Assembly (NCBI RefSeq): GCF_035958815.1
Contig: NZ_CP108383.1
Coordinates: forward strand, 7,440,001 to 7,504,000
From: Nocardia sp. NBC_01327
GTDB lineage: Bacteria > Actinomycetota > Actinomycetes > Mycobacteriales > Mycobacteriaceae
DNA: 64,000 nt
Reading direction: 5' to 3'
In this document: piece after piece, positions 1 through 8,617 of the stretch
Position numbering within the stretch: the first letter of the stretch is position 1
How the letters are laid out: every line of letters starts with the position of its first letter
Program-made: the position numbers and the translations under genes
Notes under the pieces: generated by a model
Database searches by the model: none
What the model was told of the DNA's origin: nothing
The model's input: only the letters and a program-made list of their open reading frames with translations

Positions 1-731
1 GTACTGCGCCGTCCGCCCTGACCAGGTCAGAGGCTTTTTCGTGTCCGTCTGGCATCGCCCTGTCCGGCCCGTATCGGCACGTATAGGAACACTGGAGGAA
101 CACTGGAGGAACAGCATGTAGGGCCTCTGAGCTGGTCATAGGCCCCGCTGTCCTAGAACGTCCAACCCTGCACTTCGATGTAGCCCTGAGGACCGGAACG
201 TTGAGCGCCTTGCACACGTCCGGAATCCTTGGCTTCAATATGTCTCCGGAAGTGTCTCCTCAGACACAACAGTGCCATTTCGCGCCAATGCGAGTGCGAT
301 CACGAATGGGTCTCCTCCGCTTCGTTTGCCGCCTCCCTTGACTAGATCGGGGTGCGCTCGAAGAACATTGACCGTTGCACGCTGAATATCCTCGATCAGG
401 GGGCAATGTCGCCGGGCGCCGTCGCGCGCGCCTTGCCGGTCACGACGGCAAGGCCGGCGGCACCACCACCACTTACGCCAAATCCAACGTCCAAGAGATT
501 GCCGGCGCGCTCTCCGTCCTCACCGGAGAGCCCCATCCACTCGTCTCCGCAACGGCGAAGGGCCGCGAAATACCCACTTCCACACGATGATCGGGCCCCA
601 AGCCACGAGGCCATGTCCTGCCGTGTTGGGGAGGACGCAGTCGCGTGCCCTCGCCACCGCGTCGCAGCCAGCCTGGACTGGGACCACGACCGAGGCCGAG
701 GCGTAAGCCGGCAGACCCGAAGGAGCCGTTG
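1..731. other. Left edge without a convincing gene
   Basis: No reading frame here has the length or composition of a gene I trust. The only hint is a stretch of about 50 residues at 435-590 on the plus strand (containing GGTTTTYAKSNVQEIAG) that reads like the decayed end of a protein with no usable start; I cannot assign it. The last bases (AGGAG at 721-725) are the ribosome-binding site of the next gene. Confidence 0.5.
85..113. repeat. Tandem 11-base repeat (AGGAACACTGG x2.6)
   Basis: AGGAACACTGG is present at 85-95 and 96-106 and begins again at 107-113. One repeat per helical turn would suit a protein-binding site, but with fewer than three copies it may be a simple slippage product. Confidence 0.6.
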
Positions 732-1496
732 ATGACATCCGAGACTGACCACACAATTCCCGCTCGACAGCCGCGCCGCAACGGTGTTCGATGGAGCACA
801 CCATCGCACCACCGGGAACCAGCACAGGCGCTGTTGCGCGGCAACCTTCACCATCACGGCGCAACCGCAGTGGGACAGGATGCCATCGTGGGATACGACT
901 TCAACTGCCCCACATGCCAACACGACGACCAGGTACAGAAAGTGCCTGCCATCCGGGCATCGGGAACAACGACGTACTACGGATCCGACTACTACTCCGG
1001 GGTCGGCATCGGCACCGGTGGTCTCGTCCCCGTGTTCGGCTCCGCGACAGTTGAACGGACCCGCTCAACCAGGCTTGCGCAGTCGCTCGCACCGGAGCCA
1101 ACACAGCGCCGTTCTGGCAAGTTGGTCCTGCTCGGCCTCGTACTGTCGATACCCGCGCTGTTCGCTGTCTTGTTCTCCATTCTCGCGATCCGTGAGCCAG
1201 ATGGGGATGTCAGCTTACCGATGCTTATCCTCGTTGGCTTCGGATTCTCATTGACAGTCGCAGCACCTGCACTCTTGCTGTTCACAGCGGCTGCGCGTCG
1301 AACCCGTCGCAATAATCGAATTCTGCGTGGCCGCTATGCCGCTCGAAGTGTGTGGAGCGCTGGCTGCTACTGCCATCGGTGTGGCTACTGCTTCTGGCCG
1401 TACCCCGTCGCTCCCGGAGTTCCAGCGCGGCAACCGCTTTCTCCCGAGAACTTCCGTTGGATCGTCTGGAGCGTAGGCGGCTACGCCAACCTCTAA
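732..1496 (+). CDS. Membrane protein with zinc-ribbon-like ends
   Basis: Unrecognised protein of 254 residues. A CPTC knuckle sits near residue 60 and a matching CHRCGYCFW cluster near the C-terminus, which together could bind one zinc. Between them lie two hydrophobic segments of 20-25 residues (about 135-158 and 170-195), so the Cys clusters probably face the same side of the membrane. A Gly/Tyr-rich stretch follows the first knuckle. The ATG at 732 is chosen because AGGAG lies seven bases upstream; an in-frame extension to 645 reads as low-complexity Pro/Arg and lacks a ribosome-binding site. Function unknown; the amidoligase modules downstream are also rich in CxxC knuckles. Confidence 0.7.
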   Translation: MTSETDHTIPARQPRRNGVRWSTPSHHREPAQALLRGNLHHHGATAVGQDAIVGYDFNCPTCQHDDQVQKVPAIRASGTTTYYGSDYYSGVGIGTGGLVPVFGSATVERTRSTRLAQSLAPEPTQRRSGKLVLLGLVLSIPALFAVLFSILAIREPDGDVSLPMLILVGFGFSLTVAAPALLLFTAAARRTRRNNRILRGRYAARSVWSAGCYCHRCGYCFWPYPVAPGVPARQPLSPENFRWIVWSVGGYANL

Positions 1497-1914
1497 CGGC
1501 ATTGGGAGATCCAGGCCGCACGACCGTGCCGGGTACGTCTGACAACATCGTGCACTCTCATTGAATCCCACGACTTTGGAATAGGTGCGCCGAAATTTCG
1601 GCGGCCCTATCCCTCCGTCACGAACGCCTGGCCAACAATTCGCAGCACCGAGCAGTGGCACAAACTAGGCGACATTAGTTAGATCTGCGTGGCGTTGTAA
1701 TCCCTCGGGTCGCCTGAGTAGCGATCTCCCCGAGGTCACATGCGTTGCACATGGTGAGAGTTTGACCGCAGGCTCGGCCTCTCTCCGATACCACTCCGCG
1801 GCAGACCGTACTTTCATTTCTTCTGCTCAGAATGCTCGATCCTTCTTCGCCGTGACGGAATTCCCTCCGTCGCGGCGTTTGTCGTTTCTCGACCCAGTGG
1901 AAGGCGATCCCGCT
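1497..1914. other. Upstream region of the amidoligase operon
   Basis: 418 bases without a gene. It holds the 30-base palindrome described at 1581-1610. An open frame continuous with the amidoligase runs back to 1762, but it is Ser/Arg/Phe-rich, has no ribosome-binding site and is absent from the paralogous copy, so I treat it as untranslated leader. The promoter for the 1915-8574 gene series should lie here. Confidence 0.5.
1581..1610. promoter_or_regulatory. Near-perfect 30-base palindrome
   Basis: The centre CGCCGAAATTTCGGCG (1588-1603) is a perfect 16-base palindrome, and ATAGG (1581-1585) pairs with CCTAT (1606-1610). With no loop and no T-run it looks more like a dimeric operator than a terminator. 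It lies 85 bases after the stop of the gene ending at 1496 and 300 bases before the amidoligase. Confidence 0.5.
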
Positions 1915-3117
1915 ATGCCCGCACCTACTTCGCCGGCGCCGTCGTGCGCGGTGTGTCATTCCGTCGTTTCCGGTCGGCGACCGGAAACCTTAGATGCCGA
2001 GACAGTCTGCTCACCGTGCGTGTCCGTCTTGCCGCGCTGCGACCGGTGTCGCGAACCCAGTCGGCAGCTGGCAGTCACGGTCGAACTCGGGCGATTGTGC
2101 CGCACGTGTGCACAGGGGTGGTCGGAATGCGCACGCTGCCGGTACCACGCGCCGACCACATTTCGCACCGACACCAGTGCCCGGGTCTGCCCGCACTGCG
2201 TCAATCGGTTCTTCGATCGCTGCACTGTGTGCACTCTCTATACCGCCGATAGCCGCTACGTCTCCGGCGGCTTCCGCGTCTGTAGGCGGTGCGCACAGAA
2301 CTACCGCTCCTGCGCGGACTGCGGGACACTCATGCCCGAGCACACCGACTGCGACAGCTGCGATTCCGGTGGCCGGGTCTGGAACTACAACTACAAGCCC
2401 GACCCGCGATTCTTCGGCCACGGCCCGGTGTTTCTCGGCCTGGAACTGGAAATCGTTGTCCCGTCCCATAATTACCAGATTTGCGCGTCGGCGGTCAGCG
2501 ACCACGTGCGTGATTTGGCGTATCTCAAGTACGACTCATCGATCGAGCCGCTGGGCTTCGAACTGGTCACCCATCCGATGGACTACCGGTTCGCGATGGA
2601 ACAGTTTCCCTGGCAACTGCTCGAGCGTCTGAGGAATCTCGGGTGCCGCTCGGATCAGAACGTCGGTATCCACGTGCATGTTTCGCGTGACGGGTTCGAC
2701 TCAGCCGCACACATCTACCGGTGGGCCAAACTGATCTACCGCAACGAACCGCAAACAGTCGCCCTGGCCCGGCGACGATCGACATACGCCGAGTTCTCCA
2801 CCACCGCACGCGAGCGAGTCAAGCACACCGCCAAAAACGATATGCACCGATACGGGTTGAACCGGTACCAGGCCATCAATCCGCACCCACGCCAGAGCCT
2901 GGAATTGCGGGTCTTCGCCGGCTCCCTTGATCTGCAACAGGTTCAAGCAGCATTAGCGTTCGCCGCGGCCACCGTCGAATACACCCGAACCCTCACCTCC
3001 ACCGACGTCATCCAGCAGCACGGCTGGGACTGGAATCAGTTCACCGCGTGGGTGAACCAGCGCGAGGAATACGCACCCCTGGCCGCGGAGATGGAGGTGC
3101 TCGCGTGTGCCTGCTGA
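1915..3117 (+). CDS. Cys-rich amidoligase, copy A
   Basis: Predicted ligase of the glutamine-synthetase-fold amidoligase family (amidoligase_2 type), expected to join a carboxylate to an amine using ATP; the substrate is unknown. Residues 1-165 carry about ten CxxC/CxxxC knuckles, probably a string of zinc ribbons. The ligase domain follows at about 170-370: G-L-E-L-E (175-179, metal binding), K-Y-D-S-S then G-F-E-L-V-T-H, paired His at 253 and 255 (H-V-H-V), and E-L-R at 330-332. The ATG at 1915 is preceded by GGAAGG. Its stop lies inside the next gene (13-base overlap), so the two are translationally coupled. A paralogue of exactly the same length (400 residues) lies at 4098-5300. Copy A has DSS where copy B has DGS in the metal-site strand. 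Family assignment is firm; biological role is unknown. Confidence 0.8.
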   Translation: MPAPTSPAPSCAVCHSVVSGRRPETLDAETVCSPCVSVLPRCDRCREPSRQLAVTVELGRLCRTCAQGWSECARCRYHAPTTFRTDTSARVCPHCVNRFFDRCTVCTLYTADSRYVSGGFRVCRRCAQNYRSCADCGTLMPEHTDCDSCDSGGRVWNYNYKPDPRFFGHGPVFLGLELEIVVPSHNYQICASAVSDHVRDLAYLKYDSSIEPLGFELVTHPMDYRFAMEQFPWQLLERLRNLGCRSDQNVGIHVHVSRDGFDSAAHIYRWAKLIYRNEPQTVALARRRSTYAEFSTTARERVKHTAKNDMHRYGLNRYQAINPHPRQSLELRVFAGSLDLQQVQAALAFAAATVEYTRTLTSTDVIQQHGWDWNQFTAWVNQREEYAPLAAEMEVLACAC

Positions 3118-3866
3118 CGTTTTTACCGAGCGGCGTCGACCCCGACATCGCGGCGCTGAGAAACGGCGCTCGCGTCAACAGGGACGGCCACGGGTTCGCC
3201 GTGGTCACCGACCCCGGCATCCTGGTCGGCCGCGGCATGGACGCCGAGCAGGTCATCGATGACTTCAGTGCGGTCCGAAGCCGGAATCCGCACCACCCGG
3301 CGCTGTTTCACAGCCGCTACGCCACCCACGGCGCGGTCAGCATCGACAACTGCCACCCGTTCCGGCTCGGCCGCGACAATCGAACAGTACTGGCACACAA
3401 CGGTATTCTCCCCCGCCGGGTACAGCCAGCACCGTACGACCCTCGTTCAGATACCCGGATCGCCGCCGAAACCTACCTTCCACGAAAACCTTTCGGCCCC
3501 TACGACACCATCCGTGGTCGGCGATGCCTGGAGTCGTGGCTCGGCACTAGCAAACTCGTTCTCCTGACCGTCGATCCGAGTTTCAACGAGCACGCGTATG
3601 TCTTCAACGAATCGGCAGGTATCTGGGAAGCCGGCATCTGGTATTCGAACCCCGGCTATCGACCTGACACGGGGTCGGGGCTGCTGCGCTCACGCGCGTG
3701 GCTGTATGTGTGTGAAGGCTGTGGTGACGTCGACTTCAGCCGACGCGGCCGGTACTGCGGCCGCTGCGGCTGGTGTTTCCACTGCGCCAACATCTTTCCC
3801 CACTGCGATTGCGACCACCGCTCGAGCACGCCCGCTGTTGCGCCGCACCGCAACACCATCCGCTGA
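3105..3866 (+). CDS. Class II amidotransferase-like Ntn hydrolase with zinc ribbon, copy A
   Basis: 253 residues resembling class II glutamine amidotransferases (Ntn hydrolases). Translation begins GTG-TGC, so removal of Met would expose Cys2 as the nucleophile. Further family motifs are R-Y-A-T-H-G (71-76) and A-H-N-G (97-100). The C-terminal 50 residues form a separate Cys cluster (CEGC, CGRCGWCFHC, then HCDCD) likely to bind zinc. GGAG at 3093-3096 serves the start, which lies inside the preceding amidoligase. Inference: it either supplies ammonia from glutamine to the ligase or removes a gamma-glutamyl-like modification that the ligase adds. No synthase, phosphoribosyl or sugar-phosphate isomerase domain follows, unlike the metabolic enzymes of this class. 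Confidence 0.78.
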   Translation: MCLLTFLPSGVDPDIAALRNGARVNRDGHGFAVVTDPGILVGRGMDAEQVIDDFSAVRSRNPHHPALFHSRYATHGAVSIDNCHPFRLGRDNRTVLAHNGILPRRVQPAPYDPRSDTRIAAETYLPRKPFGPYDTIRGRRCLESWLGTSKLVLLTVDPSFNEHAYVFNESAGIWEAGIWYSNPGYRPDTGSGLLRSRAWLYVCEGCGDVDFSRRGRYCGRCGWCFHCANIFPHCDCDHRSSTPAVAPHRNTIR

Positions 3867-4097
3867 TCCGCAGTCTTCAAGTTCTGCGGGGCGAGCACTT
3901 TATCCGCCCGGTCGCAGGTCCGTCCCGGTCCGGTCATATCCGCCTGATCGGCAGGCGTCGATTCACCCCTTCCTGCGTGCACGACGCGTGACGTGTTCGC
4001 GAGATTCGCACACCCCGAGTGCCATGCACGCCGAGCACTCGCCTCCCCTTGCCATCGATTCCGGCTGCCCTTCTTCATCGCCCAGGAAGGCCTCTCT

Positions 4098-5300
4098 ATG
4101 CCCACTACGCTGACAGCACACACCCCCTGCGCCCGTTGCGCCGCAACGCTTCCCGACGATCCCCCTGGCCACGAGCGCGGTTCGCTGTGCGCGGCCTGCG
4201 AGAGTCTTCCGTTCTGCGACGATTGCGGTGACCGGGTCACTCAGATTCACACCACCGTCGATGACGGGACGTTGTGCACGGACTGTGCTGCGCGATGGCG
4301 CGAATGCGAATGCTGCGAGCTGTACACCGCTTCCGAGGACCGCACCGTCACCGACGGCGTCGTCTGCGACGGGTGCCGCGACTACCACTACTGGTGGTGC
4401 TCGGAATGCCGCTTGTACGCCCGTTCCGTACGGCTGCTCGACAACGATGAAAACGTCTGCCGAGACTGCGCAGACCGATACCGCGAATGCTTCGACTGCG
4501 ATCGCCTCACCAGTAGCACCTACTGCGCCTATTGCGATGCCAACCAGCGCGATGACCGGATCTACGACTACACCTACAAACCCGACCCCGTCTTCCACGG
4601 CGAAGGCCCGGTCTACCTCGGGCTGGAACTGGAAGTCAAGACACCGAGCCGTGCCCTCGAGGACTGCGTCGATATCGCCACCAACCAGCTCGGGCGGATC
4701 GGCTATCTCAAAGAGGACGGATCCATTGGCTACGGCAACGGATTCGAACTGGTCACCCACCCGATGAGCTACACCTGGGCCATCGAAGAGTTCCCCTGGA
4801 AGGTGTTGCGGGAGCTACGCGTTCGTGGCGCCTACATCGACAACGAAGTCGGGATCCACGTCCACGTCTCCCGTGACGGGTTCGACTCTCCGGCGCACGT
4901 GTACAGGTGGATGAAATTCTTTTATCGCAACGAATCCCATGCCGTGCGGCTGGCTCGCCGTCGCAGCGACGACTGGGCCAGCTTCACTCCCGAGACCCGC
5001 GCCGGCATCGCCAAATTCGCCAAGGGCGAACGCTTCGGCTACGGCCGCTACCAGGCCATCAACGTCTATCCGCAAGAGACCTTCGAAGTGCGGATCTTCG
5101 CCAGTTCCCTACACCGCCAACAGGTCCAAGCCGCCCTGGCCTTCGTCGCCGCTTCGGTGGAATACACCCGCACTCTCACCTCCGGCGATGTCGCCCGCCG
5201 CCGCGGTTGGGAATGGACCGCGTTCGTCACCTGGGTGCGAGCGCACCCGATCTACCTGCCCTTGCTGGCGGAAATGGAGGCCCTGCAATGTGCATCCTGA
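4098..5300 (+). CDS. Cys-rich amidoligase, copy B
   Basis: Paralogue of the protein at 1915-3117, again 400 residues with the same layout: about ten CxxC knuckles in residues 1-165, then the amidoligase domain with G-L-E-L-E at 175-179, K-E-D-G-S-I, G-F-E-L-V-T-H-P, H-V-H-V and a late E-V-R-I-F. The ligase half is strongly conserved between the copies (for example the block GIHVHVSRDGFDS is identical), whereas the Cys-rich half differs everywhere except the cysteines, as expected if it selects the partner or substrate. ATG at 4098 has AGGAAGG at 4084-4090. It overlaps the following hydrolase gene by 13 bases, as in copy A. A 231-base gap separates it from copy A, so it could share the upstream promoter or have its own. 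Confidence 0.82.
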   Translation: MPTTLTAHTPCARCAATLPDDPPGHERGSLCAACESLPFCDDCGDRVTQIHTTVDDGTLCTDCAARWRECECCELYTASEDRTVTDGVVCDGCRDYHYWWCSECRLYARSVRLLDNDENVCRDCADRYRECFDCDRLTSSTYCAYCDANQRDDRIYDYTYKPDPVFHGEGPVYLGLELEVKTPSRALEDCVDIATNQLGRIGYLKEDGSIGYGNGFELVTHPMSYTWAIEEFPWKVLRELRVRGAYIDNEVGIHVHVSRDGFDSPAHVYRWMKFFYRNESHAVRLARRRSDDWASFTPETRAGIAKFAKGERFGYGRYQAINVYPQETFEVRIFASSLHRQQVQAALAFVAASVEYTRTLTSGDVARRRGWEWTAFVTWVRAHPIYLPLLAEMEALQCAS

Positions 5301-6058
5301 GCTTCTACAAACCCGGCATCGCCCCCGATCTGGAAACGCTGCGCGACGGGGCCGCCGCAAACCCGCACGGACACGGCTACGCCATCGTGGCCGACGACCG
5401 TATCCTCGTCGGCCGCGGACTCAACGCCGACGCCGTAATCAACGAGTTCGCTTCCGTGCGAGCACTGTTCCCCGACACTCCGGCGTTATTTCATTCCCGC
5501 TTCGCCACTCACGGATATGTCAGCGAGCAGAACTGCCATCCGTTCGCGTTCGGCGGGGATGAGCGAACGGTGCTGGCGCACAACGGGGTTCTGCCCGAGA
5601 TCGTGCACCCCGCATTCGATGATCCGCGCTCGGATACTCGGGTGGCGGCCGAGGATTTCCTTCCCCGTGAGCCGTTCGGGCCGATCGATTCCTGGACCGG
5701 CCGCACCGGGCTCGAGGACTGGTTGAACGGCGACAAGATGATCATCCTGACCGTCGACCCACGCTACAAGCACACCGCGTACCTGCTCAACGAACACCAC
5801 GGGCACTGGAGCGCCGACGGGATCTGGTACTCCAACCACTCCTATCGGTGGCGTGCACCCGGCACCACGGCCAAACCCGGTAGCTATCTCTACGACTACT
5901 GCGACTACTGCGGCCAGTACGACATCGAACGCGCCGGCCCGCACTGCGCCGCGTGCGGGTTCTGTGAGGAGTGCTGGCGGGAGTTCCCGCACTGCGACTG
6001 CGAATTCCTCGCCGGCACCGATCGCTACGCCGACCTCAAATACTTCGACGCCGCCTGA
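5288..6058 (+). CDS. Class II amidotransferase-like Ntn hydrolase with zinc ribbon, copy B
   Basis: 256-residue paralogue of the product of 3105-3866. It starts ATG-TGC, giving Cys2 as the probable nucleophile, and has R-F-A-T-H-G and A-H-N-G at matching positions. The C-terminus repeats the Cys pattern (CDYCGQYD, CAACGFCEECW, HCDCE). The start lies in the last 13 bases of the amidoligase gene, so the pair is likely made in fixed ratio. The duplication therefore covers both genes as a unit rather than each separately. Known for the family: class II amidotransferase domains hydrolyse glutamine or transfer its amide. Whether this one acts on free glutamine or on a protein isopeptide cannot be told from sequence. 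Confidence 0.78.
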   Translation: MCILSFYKPGIAPDLETLRDGAAANPHGHGYAIVADDRILVGRGLNADAVINEFASVRALFPDTPALFHSRFATHGYVSEQNCHPFAFGGDERTVLAHNGVLPEIVHPAFDDPRSDTRVAAEDFLPREPFGPIDSWTGRTGLEDWLNGDKMIILTVDPRYKHTAYLLNEHHGHWSADGIWYSNHSYRWRAPGTTAKPGSYLYDYCDYCGQYDIERAGPHCAACGFCEECWREFPHCDCEFLAGTDRYADLKYFDAA

Positions 6059-6139
6059 CCGTGCCAGTCCGGAACGCTCCCTCACCGACCACACCGTCCG
6101 AGAGTCGCGGCCACGCATCGACAGAACGGAGTTCCCCGC

Positions 6140-6229
6140 GTGATTGTCTCGTCCATTCCATCGAACTCGAACCGGCGCAGCGTTTCTCAGCTGCCCGACC
6201 ATACTGGCGGTGATATCGGTGGTCACTGA
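6140..6229 (+). CDS. Possible 29-residue leader ORF
   Basis: GTG at 6140 opens a short frame ending TGA at 6227-6229, with ACGGAG about ten bases upstream. Its end overlaps the likely GTG start of the next gene at 6219, which would couple the two. No recognisable product; it may only serve re-initiation. Confidence 0.25.
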   Translation: MIVSSIPSNSNRRSVSQLPDHTGGDIGGH

Positions 6230-6716
6230 CCTGCACAGCCATACCGCTCGGCTGCGCATCATGCCCGGCTGCGAGGATGCGCTCCCCGAGGCGCCCTCGG
6301 GCGGGGTGCTCGTCGTCGGCTATCGCGCCAGCTTCGCGACCGCACCCGAGGGCGGAACACCGGTAGCGGCCTTCGCCGCGATCAGCCCAGCCGCGACCGC
6401 CACCTCGACCGCACCACGCATGGCGTTGATCTCGGTCGAACGCGCCACCCGAATCCTCGGCAGCAGAACTGACGGCAGCAGCGAAATCCGCTGGGAAGAG
6501 AACTATTTCGCAGGCTTCGGTGACTCCGGGATTCAGTGGCACCTGCTGCCCGTCGATGCCTGCCCCGAACGGGGTTTCGTCATCGCGTCCGGGGCATGGA
6601 GTGCCAGCGGCTACCAGGCGGTGCTGACACGGTCGGTGAGCGCCGAGGTCCCCTTCGCACCGACCGTGGTCGCGGTGCACAACGCCAACCCGCACACCGG
6701 GCACACACGGTGGTGA
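6219..6716 (+). CDS. Hypothetical protein
   Basis: 165 residues, not recognised. Composition is that of a soluble globular protein with several beta-strand-like segments (GGVLVVGYRAS, GFVIASGAW) and no membrane segment or Cys motif. GTG at 6219 is preferred because it overlaps a short upstream frame; GTG at 6210 or TTG at 6144 are possible alternatives without better ribosome-binding sites. Its stop overlaps the next start in GTGA. It is part of the same plus-strand series that runs from the amidoligases to the primase, so it probably serves the plasmid-like element. Confidence 0.6.
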   Translation: MVTDLHSHTARLRIMPGCEDALPEAPSGGVLVVGYRASFATAPEGGTPVAAFAAISPAATATSTAPRMALISVERATRILGSRTDGSSEIRWEENYFAGFGDSGIQWHLLPVDACPERGFVIASGAWSASGYQAVLTRSVSAEVPFAPTVVAVHNANPHTGHTRW

Positions 6717-6928
6717 TCCCCGACGCCAAGGCTCTGCTGGCGTGGATCGAGGCGTCCCTGCCCGAGGTCGCCCCTGCGGCGTTCGGCCCCTGGCTCGCTG
6801 AACCGGCGGGTCCGGGCGCCGTCTCGGCGGTGGTGCACATCCGAGTCGAGTCCGCGGGCCGGCCGGCGCGCTCGATCGTCGTGGTCTTGTCCGCGCACCC
6901 GATCACTGACACCGGCTCCGCGTCCTGA
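6713..6928 (+). CDS. Small hypothetical protein
   Basis: 71 residues starting at GTG 6713, overlapping the preceding stop by four bases (GTGA), a strong sign of real coupled translation. The sequence has an amphipathic N-terminal helix (AKALLAWIEASLPE) followed by two strands ending in RSIVVVLSA. No family recognised; possibly a partner of the protein encoded just upstream. Confidence 0.55.
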   Translation: MIPDAKALLAWIEASLPEVAPAAFGPWLAEPAGPGAVSAVVHIRVESAGRPARSIVVVLSAHPITDTGSAS

Positions 6929-6973
6929 TCCCGTTGCTTCCGTGAGCAATCACCCTGTTCCGAGGAGAGAGCT

Positions 6974-7663
6974 GTGAATTCCGATGCGTCGTCGGGGAAT
7001 TCGTCCCGACCCCCTGTCCTGGCTGACCTGCACAACGCGCCGACCGCGCAAGGTTTGACTGTCCCGTATCTGACGTTGTGTCACCGTGGACGGCGCTCAC
7101 CGGTCTGGGGCGCGATCGACCCCGAACGCTACGCAGTAGTGCTCGGACTGCGGTTGTGCCAGGTCTGCGGAGAAGCGCTCGGGAAGGGCGAAGGGCCCGG
7201 CAACCGGGTCGTGGTCTTCCTCCGGCCGCAGGACTGGCTCCGTGGCATCGGCCCAGAACCCGGGCTACACCTCTCGTGCGCCGCCTACTCGACACGCGGA
7301 TGCCCGATGCTGGGCGGGCGCATGCCGACCTACCGATCCAATGCCGTGGCCGCGCGCATCACAGCGTGCGATGACCCCGGCTGCGAGTGCCATCAATGGA
7401 CCATGCCCGATCCCGAGTCCGCAGAAGCCCAACGTGCGGGCAAACCCGCCGACCCGTGGTATTCGGCGTTGATCGATGCATCCGACTACGAGATCATCCA
7501 TTTCGACGGCGACCCGTCCAGCCCCTCCGGGTACGGTGTCCGCCTGCGCGAGGTGCCGATTCTGCGACTACGGAAAGTACGCGGCACTCCCGACAACGAG
7601 CCGACGGTGCTCGACATGGTGGCAGCGGCGCTGGATCTCCACCGGCTCGCCGACGGTCTATGA
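6974..7663 (+). CDS. Hypothetical protein with CxxC motif
   Basis: 229 residues. Contains CQVCGE near residue 57 and several other cysteines (LSCAAYSTRGCPM, CDDPGCECHQW), suggesting a structural zinc or a zinc-ribbon fold. The final 60 residues look like a helical tail. GTG at 6974 follows GAGGAGAG. It overlaps the primase-polymerase start in ATGA, so the two are translationally coupled; a role alongside that enzyme in element replication is an inference. No family assigned with confidence. Confidence 0.65.
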   Translation: MNSDASSGNSSRPPVLADLHNAPTAQGLTVPYLTLCHRGRRSPVWGAIDPERYAVVLGLRLCQVCGEALGKGEGPGNRVVVFLRPQDWLRGIGPEPGLHLSCAAYSTRGCPMLGGRMPTYRSNAVAARITACDDPGCECHQWTMPDPESAEAQRAGKPADPWYSALIDASDYEIIHFDGDPSSPSGYGVRLREVPILRLRKVRGTPDNEPTVLDMVAAALDLHRLADGL

Positions 7664-8574
7664 CTCGGGCACGATCGGCGGACGCCCGCAGTGGGCACCG
7701 GGCTTCCCAACAACCCGCGGCAATGCTGTCCGCTGCCTTGGCCAACGCCGAACGCGGCTTCCACATATTTCCTCTGCACACCTACTCCAAGGTCCCCGCG
7801 ATCACCGACTGGGAGAACCGGGCATCGCGGGACCCCGACCGGATTCGTGCGTGGTGGACTCGCGGCCCGGCCCTGAATGTCGCGGTCGCCTGCGGTCCGA
7901 GCCGGTTGCTCGTGCTCGACCTGGATGCTGCGTCCCGGCATGCGGAGACAGAGCTGCGCACCGCTCGGGAGGGGCGAGACTCGCTCGCAGCGTTGGCAGT
8001 TCGACACAGGCAGTCAATACCGGTGCCGACTTTTTGTGTGGCGACGCCCTCGGGCGGCTACCACCTGTATTACCGAGCCGATCGATTTCCTCAGTTACGC
8101 AACACGATCGGTCTTCTCGGACCGCGGCTCGATACCCGGGCAAGCGGTGGCTACGTTGTCGCAGTCGGCTCGCGGCTGCAGCACGGTCACTACCAGGTGC
8201 TCGATCCACGAGAGCCCATCGGCTTGCCCGGATGGCTCGCAGCGCTGATGACACTGTCACCGCCGACCGAGCCGATTCGCGGCGAGAACCGGCCACACCA
8301 TCGCGATGCCTATGTACGGGCCGCGTTGGCCAATCAAGCCGCCCGGGTGCGCGCAGCCTCGCCGGGGACACGGCATCGGACGCTGCTGCTGGCGGCCAAC
8401 AGCCTGGGAAGGCTTGTCGGACAGGGCATCCTCGCCCGGCACGACGCCCAGGCGGCCCTCTACGACGCGGCCGCCACTCACATCGGCATCGAACGGTTCA
8501 CCCACGCCGAGGCCGAGCGCACCATCACTGACGGCTTGGACTACGCCGCGCAGCGAATCGCCTTCCTTGCCTGA
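7660..8574 (+). CDS. Bifunctional DNA primase/polymerase (Prim-Pol) domain protein
   Basis: 304 residues matching the N-terminal bifunctional primase/polymerase domain found in plasmid and phage replication proteins, which makes primers and extends them. Visible motifs: the opening block ending F-P-L (residues about 35-45), the metal-binding D-L-D at 87-89, and S-G-G-Y-H-L-Y at 131-137 with His135. There is no helicase domain, so it must work with a separate helicase, and no RepA-type initiator was seen nearby. ATG at 7660 overlaps the preceding stop in ATGA. It converges on the minus-strand gene ending at 8618. Likely role: replication or second-strand synthesis of the conjugative element. 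Confidence 0.82.
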   Translation: MTRARSADARSGHRASQQPAAMLSAALANAERGFHIFPLHTYSKVPAITDWENRASRDPDRIRAWWTRGPALNVAVACGPSRLLVLDLDAASRHAETELRTAREGRDSLAALAVRHRQSIPVPTFCVATPSGGYHLYYRADRFPQLRNTIGLLGPRLDTRASGGYVVAVGSRLQHGHYQVLDPREPIGLPGWLAALMTLSPPTEPIRGENRPHHRDAYVRAALANQAARVRAASPGTRHRTLLLAANSLGRLVGQGILARHDAQAALYDAAATHIGIERFTHAEAERTITDGLDYAAQRIAFLA

Positions 8575-8617
8575 AGCACCGCGCGGCCAGTTTCGGGCTC
8601 CGCGATGACACGCACGA

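Noticed and set aside
352..923. Several overlapping frames on both strands at the left end
   Set aside because: They overlap each other, are Pro/Arg/Ser-rich, lack ribosome-binding sites and show no family motif; only the faint remnant at 435-590 is mentioned.
1762..1914. N-terminal extension of amidoligase A
   Set aside because: No ribosome-binding site, not present in copy B, and unlike the Cys-rich domain that follows.
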